From contig CAJHQP010000767.1 in assembly GCA_905132765.1 (NCBI GenBank), positions 1 to 64,000 on the forward strand: a stretch of DNA of 64,000 bases. The letters run 5' to 3'. Under the pieces are notes generated by a model. The model made no database searches. It was given only the letters and a program-made list of their open reading frames with translations, and was not told where the DNA came from. This document shows positions 20,462 to 30,515 of the stretch, in pieces. Made by a program: the position numbers and the translations under genes. This DNA is from Moricandia arvensis. Taxonomy: Eukaryota > Streptophyta > Magnoliopsida > Brassicales > Brassicaceae. The stretch's first letter is position 1, and each line of letters starts with the position of its first letter.

Positions 20462-23400
20462 TTAGCCCAAAGTTGTCACGACACTGATACCTTGGCAGCA
20501 GTCTTCAAACTTTTTGATTGGCAATACCTTCGTCATAAAGTCTGCCCAATTTTCATCGGTGTGTACCTTGTCGAGATGTATGAGCTTCTCTTCAAGAACT
20601 TCTCGTATCCAATGATGCCGAATGTCGATGTGCTTTGAGCGAGAATGAAACGCTGGATTCTTTGCTAAGTGAATAGCACTTTGGTTGTCACATAGTAAGT
20701 TGTACTTGTCTTGCTTTACTCCCAACTCAAGTAAGAAGTTCTTCATCCATAACATCTCCTTGCATGATTCCGTTGCTGCGATATACTCTGCTTCCGTGGT
20801 GGATAAGGCAACACACTTTTGTAGCTTCGATTGCCAGGAGACAGCTCCCCCTGCAAAGGTAATCACAAATCCTGAAGTTGATTTTCTCGAGTCTTTATCA
20901 CCAGCCCAATCTGCATCGGTATAACCGTTCAACTCAAGTTTTCCATTGCCAAAGCATAGACACCTCTTCGTTGTGCCTCGTAGATAGCGTAGGATCCATT
21001 TAACTGCTTTCCAATGCTCCTTTCCTGGATTTGCTAGAAAGCGACTCACAACTCCTACAGCATAGGCAATGTCGGGTCTGGTGCACACCATGGCATACAT
21101 GAGACTGCCCACTGCTGATGCATATGGGGTAGTCTTCATTTCTTCTTTCTCCTTCTCACTTGTTGGACTTTGTTCTGAATTTAGCTTGAAATGTCCAGCA
21201 AGTGGAGTATTTACTGGCTTTGCTTTGTGCATGTTGAATCTCTCCAACACCCTTTCAATATATCGTTCTTGGGACAACCATAAAAGTTTATTTGGTCTGT
21301 CCCGAGTGATCTTCATTCCAAGAATCTGTTTAGCTTGCCCCAAATCTTTCATAGCAAAAAACTTTCCTAAGTCATTCTTCAATGCGGCTATCTTGTTACG
21401 GTCTTGGCCCACAATCAACATATCATCAACATAGAGTAATAATATGAGAAAGTCACCGCTTTCGTACCTCTTTATGAAAGTGCAATGATCATTCTTGGTT
21501 TTCTTGAAGTTATGATCCACCATGAAAGAGTCAAACTTCTTGTACCATTGTCTTGGGGCTTGCTTGAGACCATAAAGGCTCTTCTTTAATCGGCATACCA
21601 AGTCTTCTTTTCCTGGGACCTTGAATCCTTCGGGTTGCTCCATATAGATTTCCTCCTCGAGGTCACCATGTAGAAAGGCTGTCTTAACATCGAGTTGTTC
21701 AATCTCTAAGTCTAGGACCGCAGCTAGACCAAGAACCACTCGGATAGAGGACATCTTCACCACTGGAGAAAATATTTCTTCAAAATCTATGCCTTTCTTC
21801 TGGTTGAATCCTTTCACAACCAATCGGGCTTTGTATCTTGGATTTGAGCTTCTCTCCTCATACTTCAACTTGTACACCCACTTGTTTTTCAAGGCTCTCT
21901 TTCCTTTTGGTAGCTTCATTAACTCATAGGTGTGATTGTCTTGCAAGGATTGCATCTCATCTTGCATAGCTTCTACCCATTTGTCTTTGTGAATGTCTCC
22001 GATAGCCTCCTCATAGCTTTGTGGCTCCCCCTCATCTGTAAGATTCACATACTCATCTCGATAGTATCTTACAGATGGTCTTGTCTCTCTTCCAGATCTT
22101 CTTGGCTCATGTTCTTCCTCTGGCTCCATTTGCTCTTCTTCTTCTTCACTTTCATCACCATTTGGATCCATGATGGGACCCCCTTCGCCATCTCCTCCAA
22201 TCACTTGTTCATGATCTTGGGGCTTATGAGAATCTTCACTCCTTACAACCCTTAGCTTTGGTGTCTTTGATTTATCGATGTCTTCGATTGTTTGATCTTC
22301 GAAGAAAACAACATCTCTACTTCGAATAACTTTCTTGTTAATTGGATCCCAAAGCCGATAGCCAAAATCATCCTTTGGTGAACCAAGGTAGATGCACTCT
22401 TTAGTTTTAGAGTCTAACTTGGCTCGTTCATCCTTAGGAATGTGGACGAATGCTCTACACCCGAACACCTTTAAATGGTTGTAGGAGACCTTCTTACCCG
22501 ACCAAACTTCCTCCGGAATATCGCCTTCCAAAGGAACTGATGGTGTAAGATTTATAATATCCACTGCAGTCTTTAAAGCTTCTCCCCAAAATGGCTTGGG
22601 TAGTTTAGCGTGAGAGAGCATGCACCGAACTCTTTCTGTAATCGTCCGATTCATTCTTTCAGCAAGCCCATTCAATTGTGGCGTCTTTGGTGGTGTCTTC
22701 TCCATTCTGATTCCATGAGCTTTGCAGAATGCTTCAAAAGGACCCCGGTACTCTCCACCATTGTCTGATCGAACACACTTGAGTTTTTGACCCGTACTTC
22801 TTTCTGCTTGGGCTACAAACTCCTTGAAAGCATCTAGAACTTGATTTTTTGTCTTCAAAAGGTATACCCATACCTTCCTTGAATGGTCATCAATAAAGGT
22901 GACGAAATATGATGCACCTCCATTTGATTTCTCAGACATGGAGCATACATCAGTATGCACTAGATCAATAATATGCTTCCTTCTCGTGGGTGTAGAAGAT
23001 CTTTGGAAAGCGACTCTATGTTGTTTTCCGGCTAAGCAATGATGACATGGTGTGAGATACGTACCTCTCATATCAGGAATAAGTTTCTTGCGAGAAAGTA
23101 TATTAAGACCTTTCTCACTCATATGCCCAAGTCTCCGGTGCCATATATCCATGTCATCGCTTGCAACATTAACTTCTTCCTTGCAAAGTTTGGCTTGTGT
23201 TACGTATAATGAGCCTTCTTTTCTTCCTCGAGCCATGATCAAACTCTCTTTGGTTAGCTTCCACTTGCCACTGCCAAAGTGGCTATCAAAACCGGCATCA
23301 TCAAGCTTCCCTGTTGATATGAGATTGAGTCTCATATCGGGAATATGTCTCACATCCTTAAGAACTATCTTACACCCAGTGTTTGATGTAAGAATAACAT

Positions 23401-24430
23401 CCCCCTTTCCAACGATCTTGCTTCTTCCTTGGTTTCCCATTTGAACATCACCAAAGTCACCACTTTGGTAGGTTGTGAAGAAGCTTCCATGAGGGGTGAC
23501 GTGAAAAGAAGCACCAGAATCAACGATCCATGAGCTATCATCAGAGCTAAGATTACATTCTCCAACGAGATATAGGTCTTTGCTCTGGTCTTCAACAATG
23601 GTGGTAGTCTTGTCTTCATGCTTCTTCGGAGGATTGAACCGGTCTGGTTTAATATTACCTGCTTGTTGATCTTTCTTGAAAAACCGACACTCCGTCTTCA
23701 TGTGGTTTGGCTTGCCACAATAGTAGCAGGTCACACTTGGTCGTGACTTGGATCTTCTTCGAGATTGGTCTCGTCCTCTGCTTTTGTTGTGAACACGAGT
23801 CTCCTCTCTACCTCTTCTATCAACAATGTTGGCTTCTGAATAAGAACTCGAGTCTCGTTCCTTCCTCCGGACTTCTTCATTTAGAAGGCTATCGCTGACG
23901 GTGTCCATGGTAAGTTTTCCCTCCGGTGCTGAATTGCTTAGAGTCACAACTAGTGTGTCCCAACTCTCCGGTAGTGAACTAAGGAGTAAAAGGGCTTGCA
24001 TTTCATCTTCAACCTTCATATCAACTTTGTTAAGCTGATTTACGAGTCCCTTGAAATTATTCAAGTGCTCCATCATGTTTAGGCCATCCTTGTACTCCAA
24101 CTTTACCAACCGTCGGACAAGAAGAGCTTTGTTTCGAGGCGTTTTCTTTTGAATCATAGACTCAAGCTTTGTCCATAATTCATAAGCATTTGTATAGGTA
24201 GATACATGTTTAAAGAGAGATCGGTCAATGTACTTACGGATTACAGCAACCGCCTTTCGGTTTAGTACTTCCCATGTTTTGTCATCCTTTCCTTCCGGCT
24301 TCTCCTTCATGATGATGGGTTCGTGTAAATCCTTACAATAAAGATGGTCTTCCATCATCGGTTTCCAATAAGAGTAGTTGTCTGTCGTGAGTTTGAACAT
24401 ATCACCTTCAACGGTAACGGTAGCCTCCAT
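20462..24430 (-). CDS. Copia 2 Gag-Pol polyprotein
   Basis: 1322 aa from ATG (24430) to stop, uninterrupted. Order: Gag with N-terminal YSYWKPMMEDHL; Arg/Ser-rich linker; zinc knuckle CYYCGKPNHMKTEC (Cys about 235); protease WIVDSGASFHV (Asp about 304); integrase zinc-binding WHRRLGHMSE and CHHCLAGKQH, catalytic D494, D556 (SDNGGEY) and E591 (NGLAERM), the last two 34 residues apart, one fewer than in Copia 1; reverse transcriptase with YVDD at about 1000-1003; RNase H (TDADWAGDKD; TEAEYIAA). The DKVHTDENWADFMTK-type C-terminus and the VWVYLLKTK integrase motif suggest the Tnt1-like side of Copia, by impression only. All active-site residues are present. Confidence 0.95.
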   Translation of the reverse strand: MEATVTVEGDMFKLTTDNYSYWKPMMEDHLYCKDLHEPIIMKEKPEGKDDKTWEVLNRKAVAVIRKYIDRSLFKHVSTYTNAYELWTKLESMIQKKTPRNKALLVRRLVKLEYKDGLNMMEHLNNFKGLVNQLNKVDMKVEDEMQALLLLSSLPESWDTLVVTLSNSAPEGKLTMDTVSDSLLNEEVRRKERDSSSYSEANIVDRRGREETRVHNKSRGRDQSRRRSKSRPSVTCYYCGKPNHMKTECRFFKKDQQAGNIKPDRFNPPKKHEDKTTTIVEDQSKDLYLVGECNLSSDDSSWIVDSGASFHVTPHGSFFTTYQSGDFGDVQMGNQGRSKIVGKGDVILTSNTGCKIVLKDVRHIPDMRLNLISTGKLDDAGFDSHFGSGKWKLTKESLIMARGRKEGSLYVTQAKLCKEEVNVASDDMDIWHRRLGHMSEKGLNILSRKKLIPDMRGTYLTPCHHCLAGKQHRVAFQRSSTPTRRKHIIDLVHTDVCSMSEKSNGGASYFVTFIDDHSRKVWVYLLKTKNQVLDAFKEFVAQAERSTGQKLKCVRSDNGGEYRGPFEAFCKAHGIRMEKTPPKTPQLNGLAERMNRTITERVRCMLSHAKLPKPFWGEALKTAVDIINLTPSVPLEGDIPEEVWSGKKVSYNHLKVFGCRAFVHIPKDERAKLDSKTKECIYLGSPKDDFGYRLWDPINKKVIRSRDVVFFEDQTIEDIDKSKTPKLRVVRSEDSHKPQDHEQVIGGDGEGGPIMDPNGDESEEEEEQMEPEEEHEPRRSGRETRPSVRYYRDEYVNLTDEGEPQSYEEAIGDIHKDKWVEAMQDEMQSLQDNHTYELMKLPKGKRALKNKWVYKLKYEERSSNPRYKARLVVKGFNQKKGIDFEEIFSPVVKMSSIRVVLGLAAVLDLEIEQLDVKTAFLHGDLEEEIYMEQPEGFKVPGKEDLVCRLKKSLYGLKQAPRQWYKKFDSFMVDHNFKKTKNDHCTFIKRYESGDFLILLLYVDDMLIVGQDRNKIAALKNDLGKFFAMKDLGQAKQILGMKITRDRPNKLLWLSQERYIERVLERFNMHKAKPVNTPLAGHFKLNSEQSPTSEKEKEEMKTTPYASAVGSLMYAMVCTRPDIAYAVGVVSRFLANPGKEHWKAVKWILRYLRGTTKRCLCFGNGKLELNGYTDADWAGDKDSRKSTSGFVITFAGGAVSWQSKLQKCVALSTTEAEYIAATESCKEMLWMKNFLLELGVKQDKYNLLCDNQSAIHLAKNPAFHSRSKHIDIRHHWIREVLEEKLIHLDKVHTDENWADFMTKVLPIKKFEDCCQGISVVTTLG

Positions 24431-24483
24431 CTTGAATCACCCGAGATCTTGAGGATATGTTTGAGCCTAGCTCTGATACCACT

Positions 24484-24890
24484 TGTTGGGAAAATTACCC
24501 AATATTCTTCGTGAGATGAAGATGAGATTTAGACAACTAAGAGTTTAAGAAGAAGACTCTTAATATTTAGGAAAGGGATTTACTACAAAGATGAAATTTT
24601 AGGAAACTCTCTCTTACAAGTGTTTTCTCTCTTGTTTTTCTTTCTTGCTTTTCTTGATTGATTACAAATGAACTAAACACCCCTATTTATACTAATGGAA
24701 AGGTAACTATTAAAAATTCTACACACTTCTTTCTCTACACACTTCCTTTTCTACACACTTCTTTTTCCACACACTTCTTCATCTTTCTCCATTTTCCACA
24801 TACTTCTTCTTCATGGGCTTTTAGTAGATCGTACTTATACTAACCAATTTTATTATTTTGGTTTTGGGCTAATGGAGGGAAAACCCAACA
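24484..24890 (-). repeat. 5' LTR of Copia 2
   Basis: 407 bp on the minus strand, TG...CA in plus reading. The primer site is on its inner side. It is followed directly by the right copy of the 71-bp duplication. Confidence 0.93.
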
Positions 24891-24961
24891 ACCTCACACG
24901 ACAGCAAGACCAGAACCGAACCTAAAGGAGACCAGACCCACTTAATCAATAACAGCAAAAC
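24891..24961. repeat. Right copy of 71-bp direct duplication flanking Copia 2
   Basis: Identical to 19966-20036. In the uninterrupted locus this sequence would be present once, between CACCACC and CACCGAAAGC. Confidence 0.95.
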
Positions 24962-25990
24962 CACCGAAAGCAAGATCTGAAGGAGAGTTTCTATGACAAC
25001 AATGGTAACAAAGAAACGCAGATTTAAGCAACCAACCGTGGCTCGTGAAGATGCATGCGCTTGAATAGAATAGAAGGAGGTGGAGATGGCCCCGAACTCA
25101 CTTGGCTGGTGGAGCATGAGTATCGGCTGTTGAAGCCGAAGAAGAGAAATGAATATTCTCAAGGAAACTTTAGATATTCAAAATCTTTTACTCCTCTGTC
25201 CTGTCCTAAGAGGTTCTCTCAAAGCTTTTATAGAACTCAAAGAAGGTTACCGTTTCCTCACTTGCTCAAAAAAAAGTTACCGTTTTCTCTGTTACCGTTG
25301 CCACATGGTTCTAGTTTTCTTTTCCATCAGTATACCTTACTAAACAGGGCGGATAAGACACGTATTACCCAGGTTACAGTGTATTGCCCAGGTTACAGTG
25401 TATTGCAGGTTACCGTTGCAACTGCATTTTCTATTCCAATTATTTATTTACAACTAAGACCATCTGAAGCCACATAAAGTTGCTTAAATCCATCTAAGTT
25501 TCACACAAAACCGCTTTAATCCGGTTGATACTCTAAGAAAACCACATAGTTACAGTACTTAACATGTAATCGTTAAAACTGTTATATAATACTCCATACA
25601 TTTCACATACTAAAGCTGTGAATCGGCTTAAAGGAGTTTATTACAAAGTCTTGGTGTCTTATTAGACAGGGTTTAGTGGAGAAGTTCTAAGGTTACAATT
25701 TGGGTACTGCTCACTAAAACAAACATTACAGGAAACATGACACTTGGAAGAAACTTAGAACCCAAAACAAAAAGATATTTGAATCTCCATTTCTATATTT
25801 ACAAATTATGGTTTTCAATCTTGAATCATCAAACCAAGTCCTTTGTTGAAGGAAAATAGCCTCACCAAACGTAAACATGTTTTTTTTTGGCTTCTGTTGT
25901 ATAGGTTCTGCTTGTATCAAAAGATCATATAATCAAACCACTGGTTGAATCAAGAGCTATGAATAAAGAAAGTTGGGGACTTACATACTA
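24962..25990. other. Right part of BCDH-TBP2 spacer and TBP2 3' UTR
   Basis: Unique sequence with a small tandem repeat near 25370-25405 (CCAGGTTACAGTGTATTG twice). A frame on the minus strand near 25162-24962 lacks an ATG and matches no family I know. The segment next to 25990 is the 3' UTR of TBP2. Confidence 0.4.
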
Positions 25991-27430
25991 TCATTGCTGG
26001 ATTTTCCTGAACTCTGTAAGGACTGGGTAGATATTCTCAAAGGCGGTGTAAGTCTCTTCTCTCATCTGATAAGTGTAACCTCAGGATTTCATCAGATATA
26101 ACTGAAGCATGTTCATGACAAAATTTGAGAAAGTATGACTATTGTTTACCTTGGCTCCAGTTATAACAATCTTCCCTGATACAAAAATCAGTAGCACAAT
26201 CTTTGGTTGTTTCATCCTATATATCAGGCCTGGGAATAGTTCAGGCTCGTACTGGCATCAAGCAATGAGAGAGAGAGAGATGCAAACCATCAGACCAATT
26301 ATCTCCATCTTACAGCTACAATGCTATACAATTCTTGAGGTTATCACTTACACTTGAGAAAGCACTATGAGAGTATGCAAGACCTTCAAGCCTAATAGGG
26401 AATTTGACATCGCAAGACCCTACAATGTTCTGAATCTTGAAATCCTGCAGAATGTGATCAGAAATTTCATTATTAAACTGTAAAAGTAGTTTCTTCTTTC
26501 ATTGAAAACCAAACGAATTGCCTTCTTTTGAACTATCCAGTGTATAATACAGTGTATGTTGTATCAGAGACAGAGGTAGATCGTTGAGTACCTTGAACTT
26601 TGCAGGAAAGCCAAGCTTTTGAACAATCCGAGCGTACTGATCAACAACAAAAAAGGAAAAGTTAAAAGACCTACAAAAATTAGATCAAGTTTACAGTGTT
26701 CCTAAAAGAAGAAATAAAATCAGACTGTACTGAGAAGAGCTGGTGCACCTTTCTCGCAGCAAGCTTTGAAAGATGTTCACTCTTAGCTCCGGTACACACC
26801 TAACAGTAGACAACGAAGACGCCATGTTAAAACGAGAACATGGTAGAACGATCCATATGAGAAAACTAACCAAAATGCTATAAAGTCAGTATAACATACC
26901 ATTTTCCCAGAAGCAAAGATCAAAGCAGTAGTCTTTGGCTCTCTTATCCTCATGATTACTGCAGCGAAACGCTGGAACATGAAACACAAGCAAGTTAGAC
27001 TATATCCTAAGAATTACAAGCAAATAAACTCTGACAAAAAAGTGCTAAAAAGAATCATTTCATATACCAATACAGAGCTGTAGAAAGATTATATTGTCTC
27101 CCAAAAGTTTTGAATCTTTTTTCTTAAAATTCAGGTCCAATCAAAATGGACTATTACTAAAACAAAAAAGAATACAAACCTTGGGGTTATATTCAGCATT
27201 CCTAGCCTGCAAAGCAATGGCTTTGAGATCAAGCTTGCAGTCTAAGTTCACTGTGGAGACAATGTTTCTAAAACAAACAAACAGACATAAGTTGAACTCA
27301 TATCAGCACAAAACACAACAATCAAGAATACAGAGACAAGAGAGAGAACTCACTGAAGAGTTGGAATAATCCCTGAAGGATGCTTCATAAGGTCAACTGG
27401 TTGGCTCCCTTCCATTCCTTGTTCAGCCAT
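25991..27430 (-). CDS. TBP2: TATA-box-binding protein
   Basis: Eight coding exons on the minus strand: 27430-27354, 27267-27180, 26971-26900, 26799-26749, 26636-26592, 26444-26352, 26251-26150 and 26065-25991. They total 603 nt, 200 aa, the normal plant TBP length. A short N-terminus (MAEQGMEGSQPVDLMKHPSG) precedes the two saddle repeats. Repeat 1 runs from IVPTLQ-type IIPTLQNIVSTVNL through FAAVIMRIREPKTTALIFAS and SKLAARKYARIVQKLGF. Repeat 2 runs from FKDFKIQNIVGSCDVKFPI through FPGLIYRMKQPKIVLLIF to the end EFRKIQQ. It binds the minor groove of TATA boxes as part of TFIID and serves all three nuclear polymerases. All introns are GT-AG and the first two exons carry the start-proximal part. 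It is the expected neighbour of BCDH BETA1 in Arabidopsis, where it is At1g55520. Confidence 0.97.
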
Positions 27431-29743
27431 TCTCTATCATACACAAAACAAAGTCAGCTACTAGATCTCGAAACAGACAGTATAATTGAAACTCTAGAGC
27501 CGACAAAACATCCACGAGACAGATGGTTTAAGTTTCAACACCTTTTCATTAACCAAATTAGGTTGTATCAAAAGGGTTTCGATTACTGGATTCTAGAAAG
27601 GAAGAGCTTATATAACTGATTCACAATCAAACAAGAGCAGCTTTTGTTCAAAGCTATAAAACTAATCGAGAGAATCTGAGATCCAATTCAAACGGAAACT
27701 CAAATCTGAAACCAGATCCGAGTGACTGAACCCATAAGAAACAGAGGGTAAGAATCAAATTGAACCTTTGGATAGTTTGCAAATCAGGAATCTCAAATCT
27801 AGGGTTTCGTAACTCCCAAATGATTTGAAAAAGGAGAAGGCTTTATATATATACAAAGGAAAGAAGAGAGATTTAGAGAGGGAAAATGAGGTTTGTAATT
27901 TGTAAAATGGGGATTTTATAAAGGAAGAGAGACTCGTTTTCTATATCGTTCCCTCTCTGGCTTTGGCTCTCTCTCTCTTAGGGGATGAGGTTTTGTTCTG
28001 TCTGTGAGGGAGGTCGCGTTTTAGATCTGAGGAGCCTTAAGACATCCTTTATAGCTATATATACTTTCCTAAACTACCCCCTTAATCTACATGTCGGATG
28101 AGGGTAGTTCAGGGAAAACAAGTCGCAAATTCTAATTTTACTGTCTTTGCTGGAATTATTGGTCACCGACCACTCTTTGTCTGCCACGTATGATATTACA
28201 AGATATTGTCTATTTATATTTAGGTGTATTCTTTTTTTTTGTCAACAGATCTAGGTGTATTCAAATTGAAAATTAGAGTGATTTGTACTAAAGTAAAGTT
28301 ACTGACCTTGTGATTTTAAATACTAGTGAATTTAGAAAATTTGTTGCACTGTTAAAATGTTTTGGTAATTTCTACTTTAGTGATATTTTTTTGAGTATTT
28401 TAATTAAAATTACAATAAAATATAATTTACCCATAATCTTTTTCTTTGAAATGTTTTCTCAAATATTAAATTAAATATATGTTTAGTTATCCACAAGTGA
28501 TGTTGTATCTACTATTTTTATAGTAAATTAAATTCTTAAAAAATTCAAGATGTTTATTGACTATTTTAATTCTCCTTCAGAAACAAGTAAACTTTAAATA
28601 GAACTCATGTTCCAAGCTTATTGCATTGAAATGAGAAGAAGGCATTGGGTTAAAGCCCATAAAACCAAGGCATTAAACGTCAATTATTTTAATATATTTA
28701 AGAGGCGCCAAATTATTGACAAACATATTCATGGGGCCAGTAATTTTAAACTTTGTTGGTTTTTACTTACGGGTGCAACAGTGCATGCTCAATTCTTAAG
28801 CCCCTACCTTCTTTATTTATTCTTTCTGATAATAACTTAGAGAATCAGACAGGTTTTGAATCTTTTATCGATAATTTTAGCTTCTTTGTTTTGAATTTGA
28901 CATGTTTCTCTTTTTCTTTTCCAGTTTGTATTATATTACTGTCAATTCAGATTATTGGTCCAATATTCTTGAAATTTACTTAAGTTAATATCATTGATTA
29001 AGTTTCAATGTTTTACTTGTGTATCTATTGTGGGAATATCTTATGAGGCATGAACATTAAACAAAACAAAACCCTTTATTTTTATTTTACTATAAACGAA
29101 CAAAAAGATGGAAACTTTTCTGAAACCCTAAGACAAAATTTACATATGAAGATCGAGAAAGGTTTGTTAAGCGAGAATCGTCACTATCATATAAGCAAAG
29201 ACTTGCATATTGCTTGCTGATGGAGAGCGAAAGAGAAAGAGAAAGAGAGTTGGTGGGGACGAACAGAGGAGAATGCAAAGTACGCAAGGTTTTTTTGACA
29301 TTCTTACTGTCCAAATAGTTGGCTTAAGAGCCCCCATTATAAAGCCCACGACCTAAAGCAAGAGAACTCATTAAAACCAGTTAGAGACCAAACCTATTTG
29401 AACCAAGAAATTAGAACTGAAACCAAAATAACTTTTGGTTTAAATTTCCCCCTTAACGCTTGATCGGCAAAGGTTATCACCTTTTAAAACATGTTCAAAC
29501 CAAACTATTTCAGGAAAAGAAAAATAAATCTCAGGTTGTGGACCTGTGGTTAAGATGGGTTTAAGTAGCAGGGAAAATCAAGGCATATACGTGGCACATT
29601 TGCAATGGATGGATCCATATAACACAGTGTGGTCATGCGTATAGTCTCAATTATTGTGTTATTTACTTAAGTTATATCATTGATTAAAAGGGAGTTTCAT
29701 TTTGTGAAACGTTTTCTAGGGTTTGCTTCATAGTTTGGATTGA
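27431..29743. other. TBP2 leader/promoter and AT-rich spacer
   Basis: The region to about 28030 holds the TBP2 5' UTR and promoter, with CT/GA-rich tracts near 27930-27985 in minus orientation. Beyond that it is AT-rich. No exon was recognised, although I recall a RING-type gene (At1g55530) next to TBP2 in Arabidopsis. Small open frames at 28607-28983 and 29090-29349 show no family signature. Confidence 0.4.
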
Positions 29744-30040
29744 ATCAGCAATTTACTAGACGAGATTATTCTCCACATCGTGTCATTCCTCTCGGTGAAA
29801 GAAATTGCGTTCACAACGGTTCTCTCTAAAATGTGGTATATTCTATCTTCCATCATACATGATCATCTTCATTTTGATGGCTCCCAGGAGGATTTAAAGG
29901 ACTTTGTGGATCGAGTCAATGACATCTACCATCAACCACCCGTGTAAGGAAGTTCTCTACAAAATGGTGTTCTGAGGATAATATTGAGTTTGTTCATTAT
30001 AAGCGGTTAAAGCAAATGAAACATATCATCGACCTCAATA
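29744..30040 (+). pseudogene. F-box/FBD-LRR protein fragment
   Basis: The plus strand reads an F-box core (LLDEIILHIVSFLSVKEIAF, then TTVLSKMWYIL) followed by LHFDGSQEDLKDFVDRV. This is the standard opening of Brassicaceae F-box/FBD/LRR proteins, which are substrate receptors of SCF ubiquitin ligases. After QPPV a TAA and a frame change occur near 29943. The frame then continues as VRKFSTKWCSEDNIEFVHY to about 30010. The first ATG and the rest of the LRR and FBD parts are missing, so it is a relic of about 95 codons. Confidence 0.75.
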
Positions 30041-30510
30041 TAATGAGTCTATGTTTATATTGGCTTTTCATTAATTACATGTAAATTTCTATTATCAAAC
30101 AAGTAATATATAAATTTTCTCAAAAACACTTGAATTAAAAAAAAATTATAATGAAACAAGAAAAACAAGTAAGCAAAACAAAAAAAAAGACAAGTAAGAA
30201 AGAAATTATACGGAAATTTATAAAACGTAAAATACGAAAAAGAAAGCTACTTATCACAATATTGATAAAAAGAAATATGTGATCGTAAACATATCATCTC
30301 AAACGATGATATAGTATATTTGCTTTATAAATTACACATAAATTTCTTTTATTAATAAAGTAATAAATAATTTCCTTTAAAAACTTTGAAATACGAAAAG
30401 TAAAACTGTTTATTACAATATTGATAAAAAATATATGTAATCATAGGTGTTAAGGGAAATGAAACATATCATTTTTGTCGATCTCAAAGACAAGATGATA
30501 TGTTCTATAC
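30041..30510. repeat. Diverged tandem repeat, left part (split by the Gypsy element)
   Basis: Units of roughly 190-250 bases begin with GATGATAT(A/G)(G/T)TATATTTGCTTT, continue AATTACACATAAATTTCT(A/T)TTATTA, and include AAACTTTGAAATAC and CAATATTGATAAA. Copies lie near 30050, 30304 and 30490. The last one is cut by the Gypsy insertion and resumes at 47583. Confidence 0.7.
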
Positions 30511-30515
30511 ATTTT

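Larger units (their letters stand above)
20037..24890 (-). mobile_element. Complete Copia LTR retrotransposon 2
   Basis: The 4854-bp element lies on the minus strand. Its 407-bp LTRs are at 24484-24890 (5' LTR) and 20037-20443 (3' LTR). They differ at about four positions (about 1 percent), including the terminal CA of one copy, which is TA. On the minus strand the primer site TGGTATCAGAGC lies two bases inside the 5' LTR (plus about 24470-24481). The purine tract AAGGGGGAG abuts the 3' LTR. The interior is one intact frame. It is flanked by a 71-bp direct duplication instead of a 5-bp one. Confidence 0.95.

Noticed and set aside
25055..25477. 140-codon plus-strand frame beside TBP2
   Set aside because: No motif, overlaps a spacer with small tandem repeats, and the composition is not like neighbouring genes.
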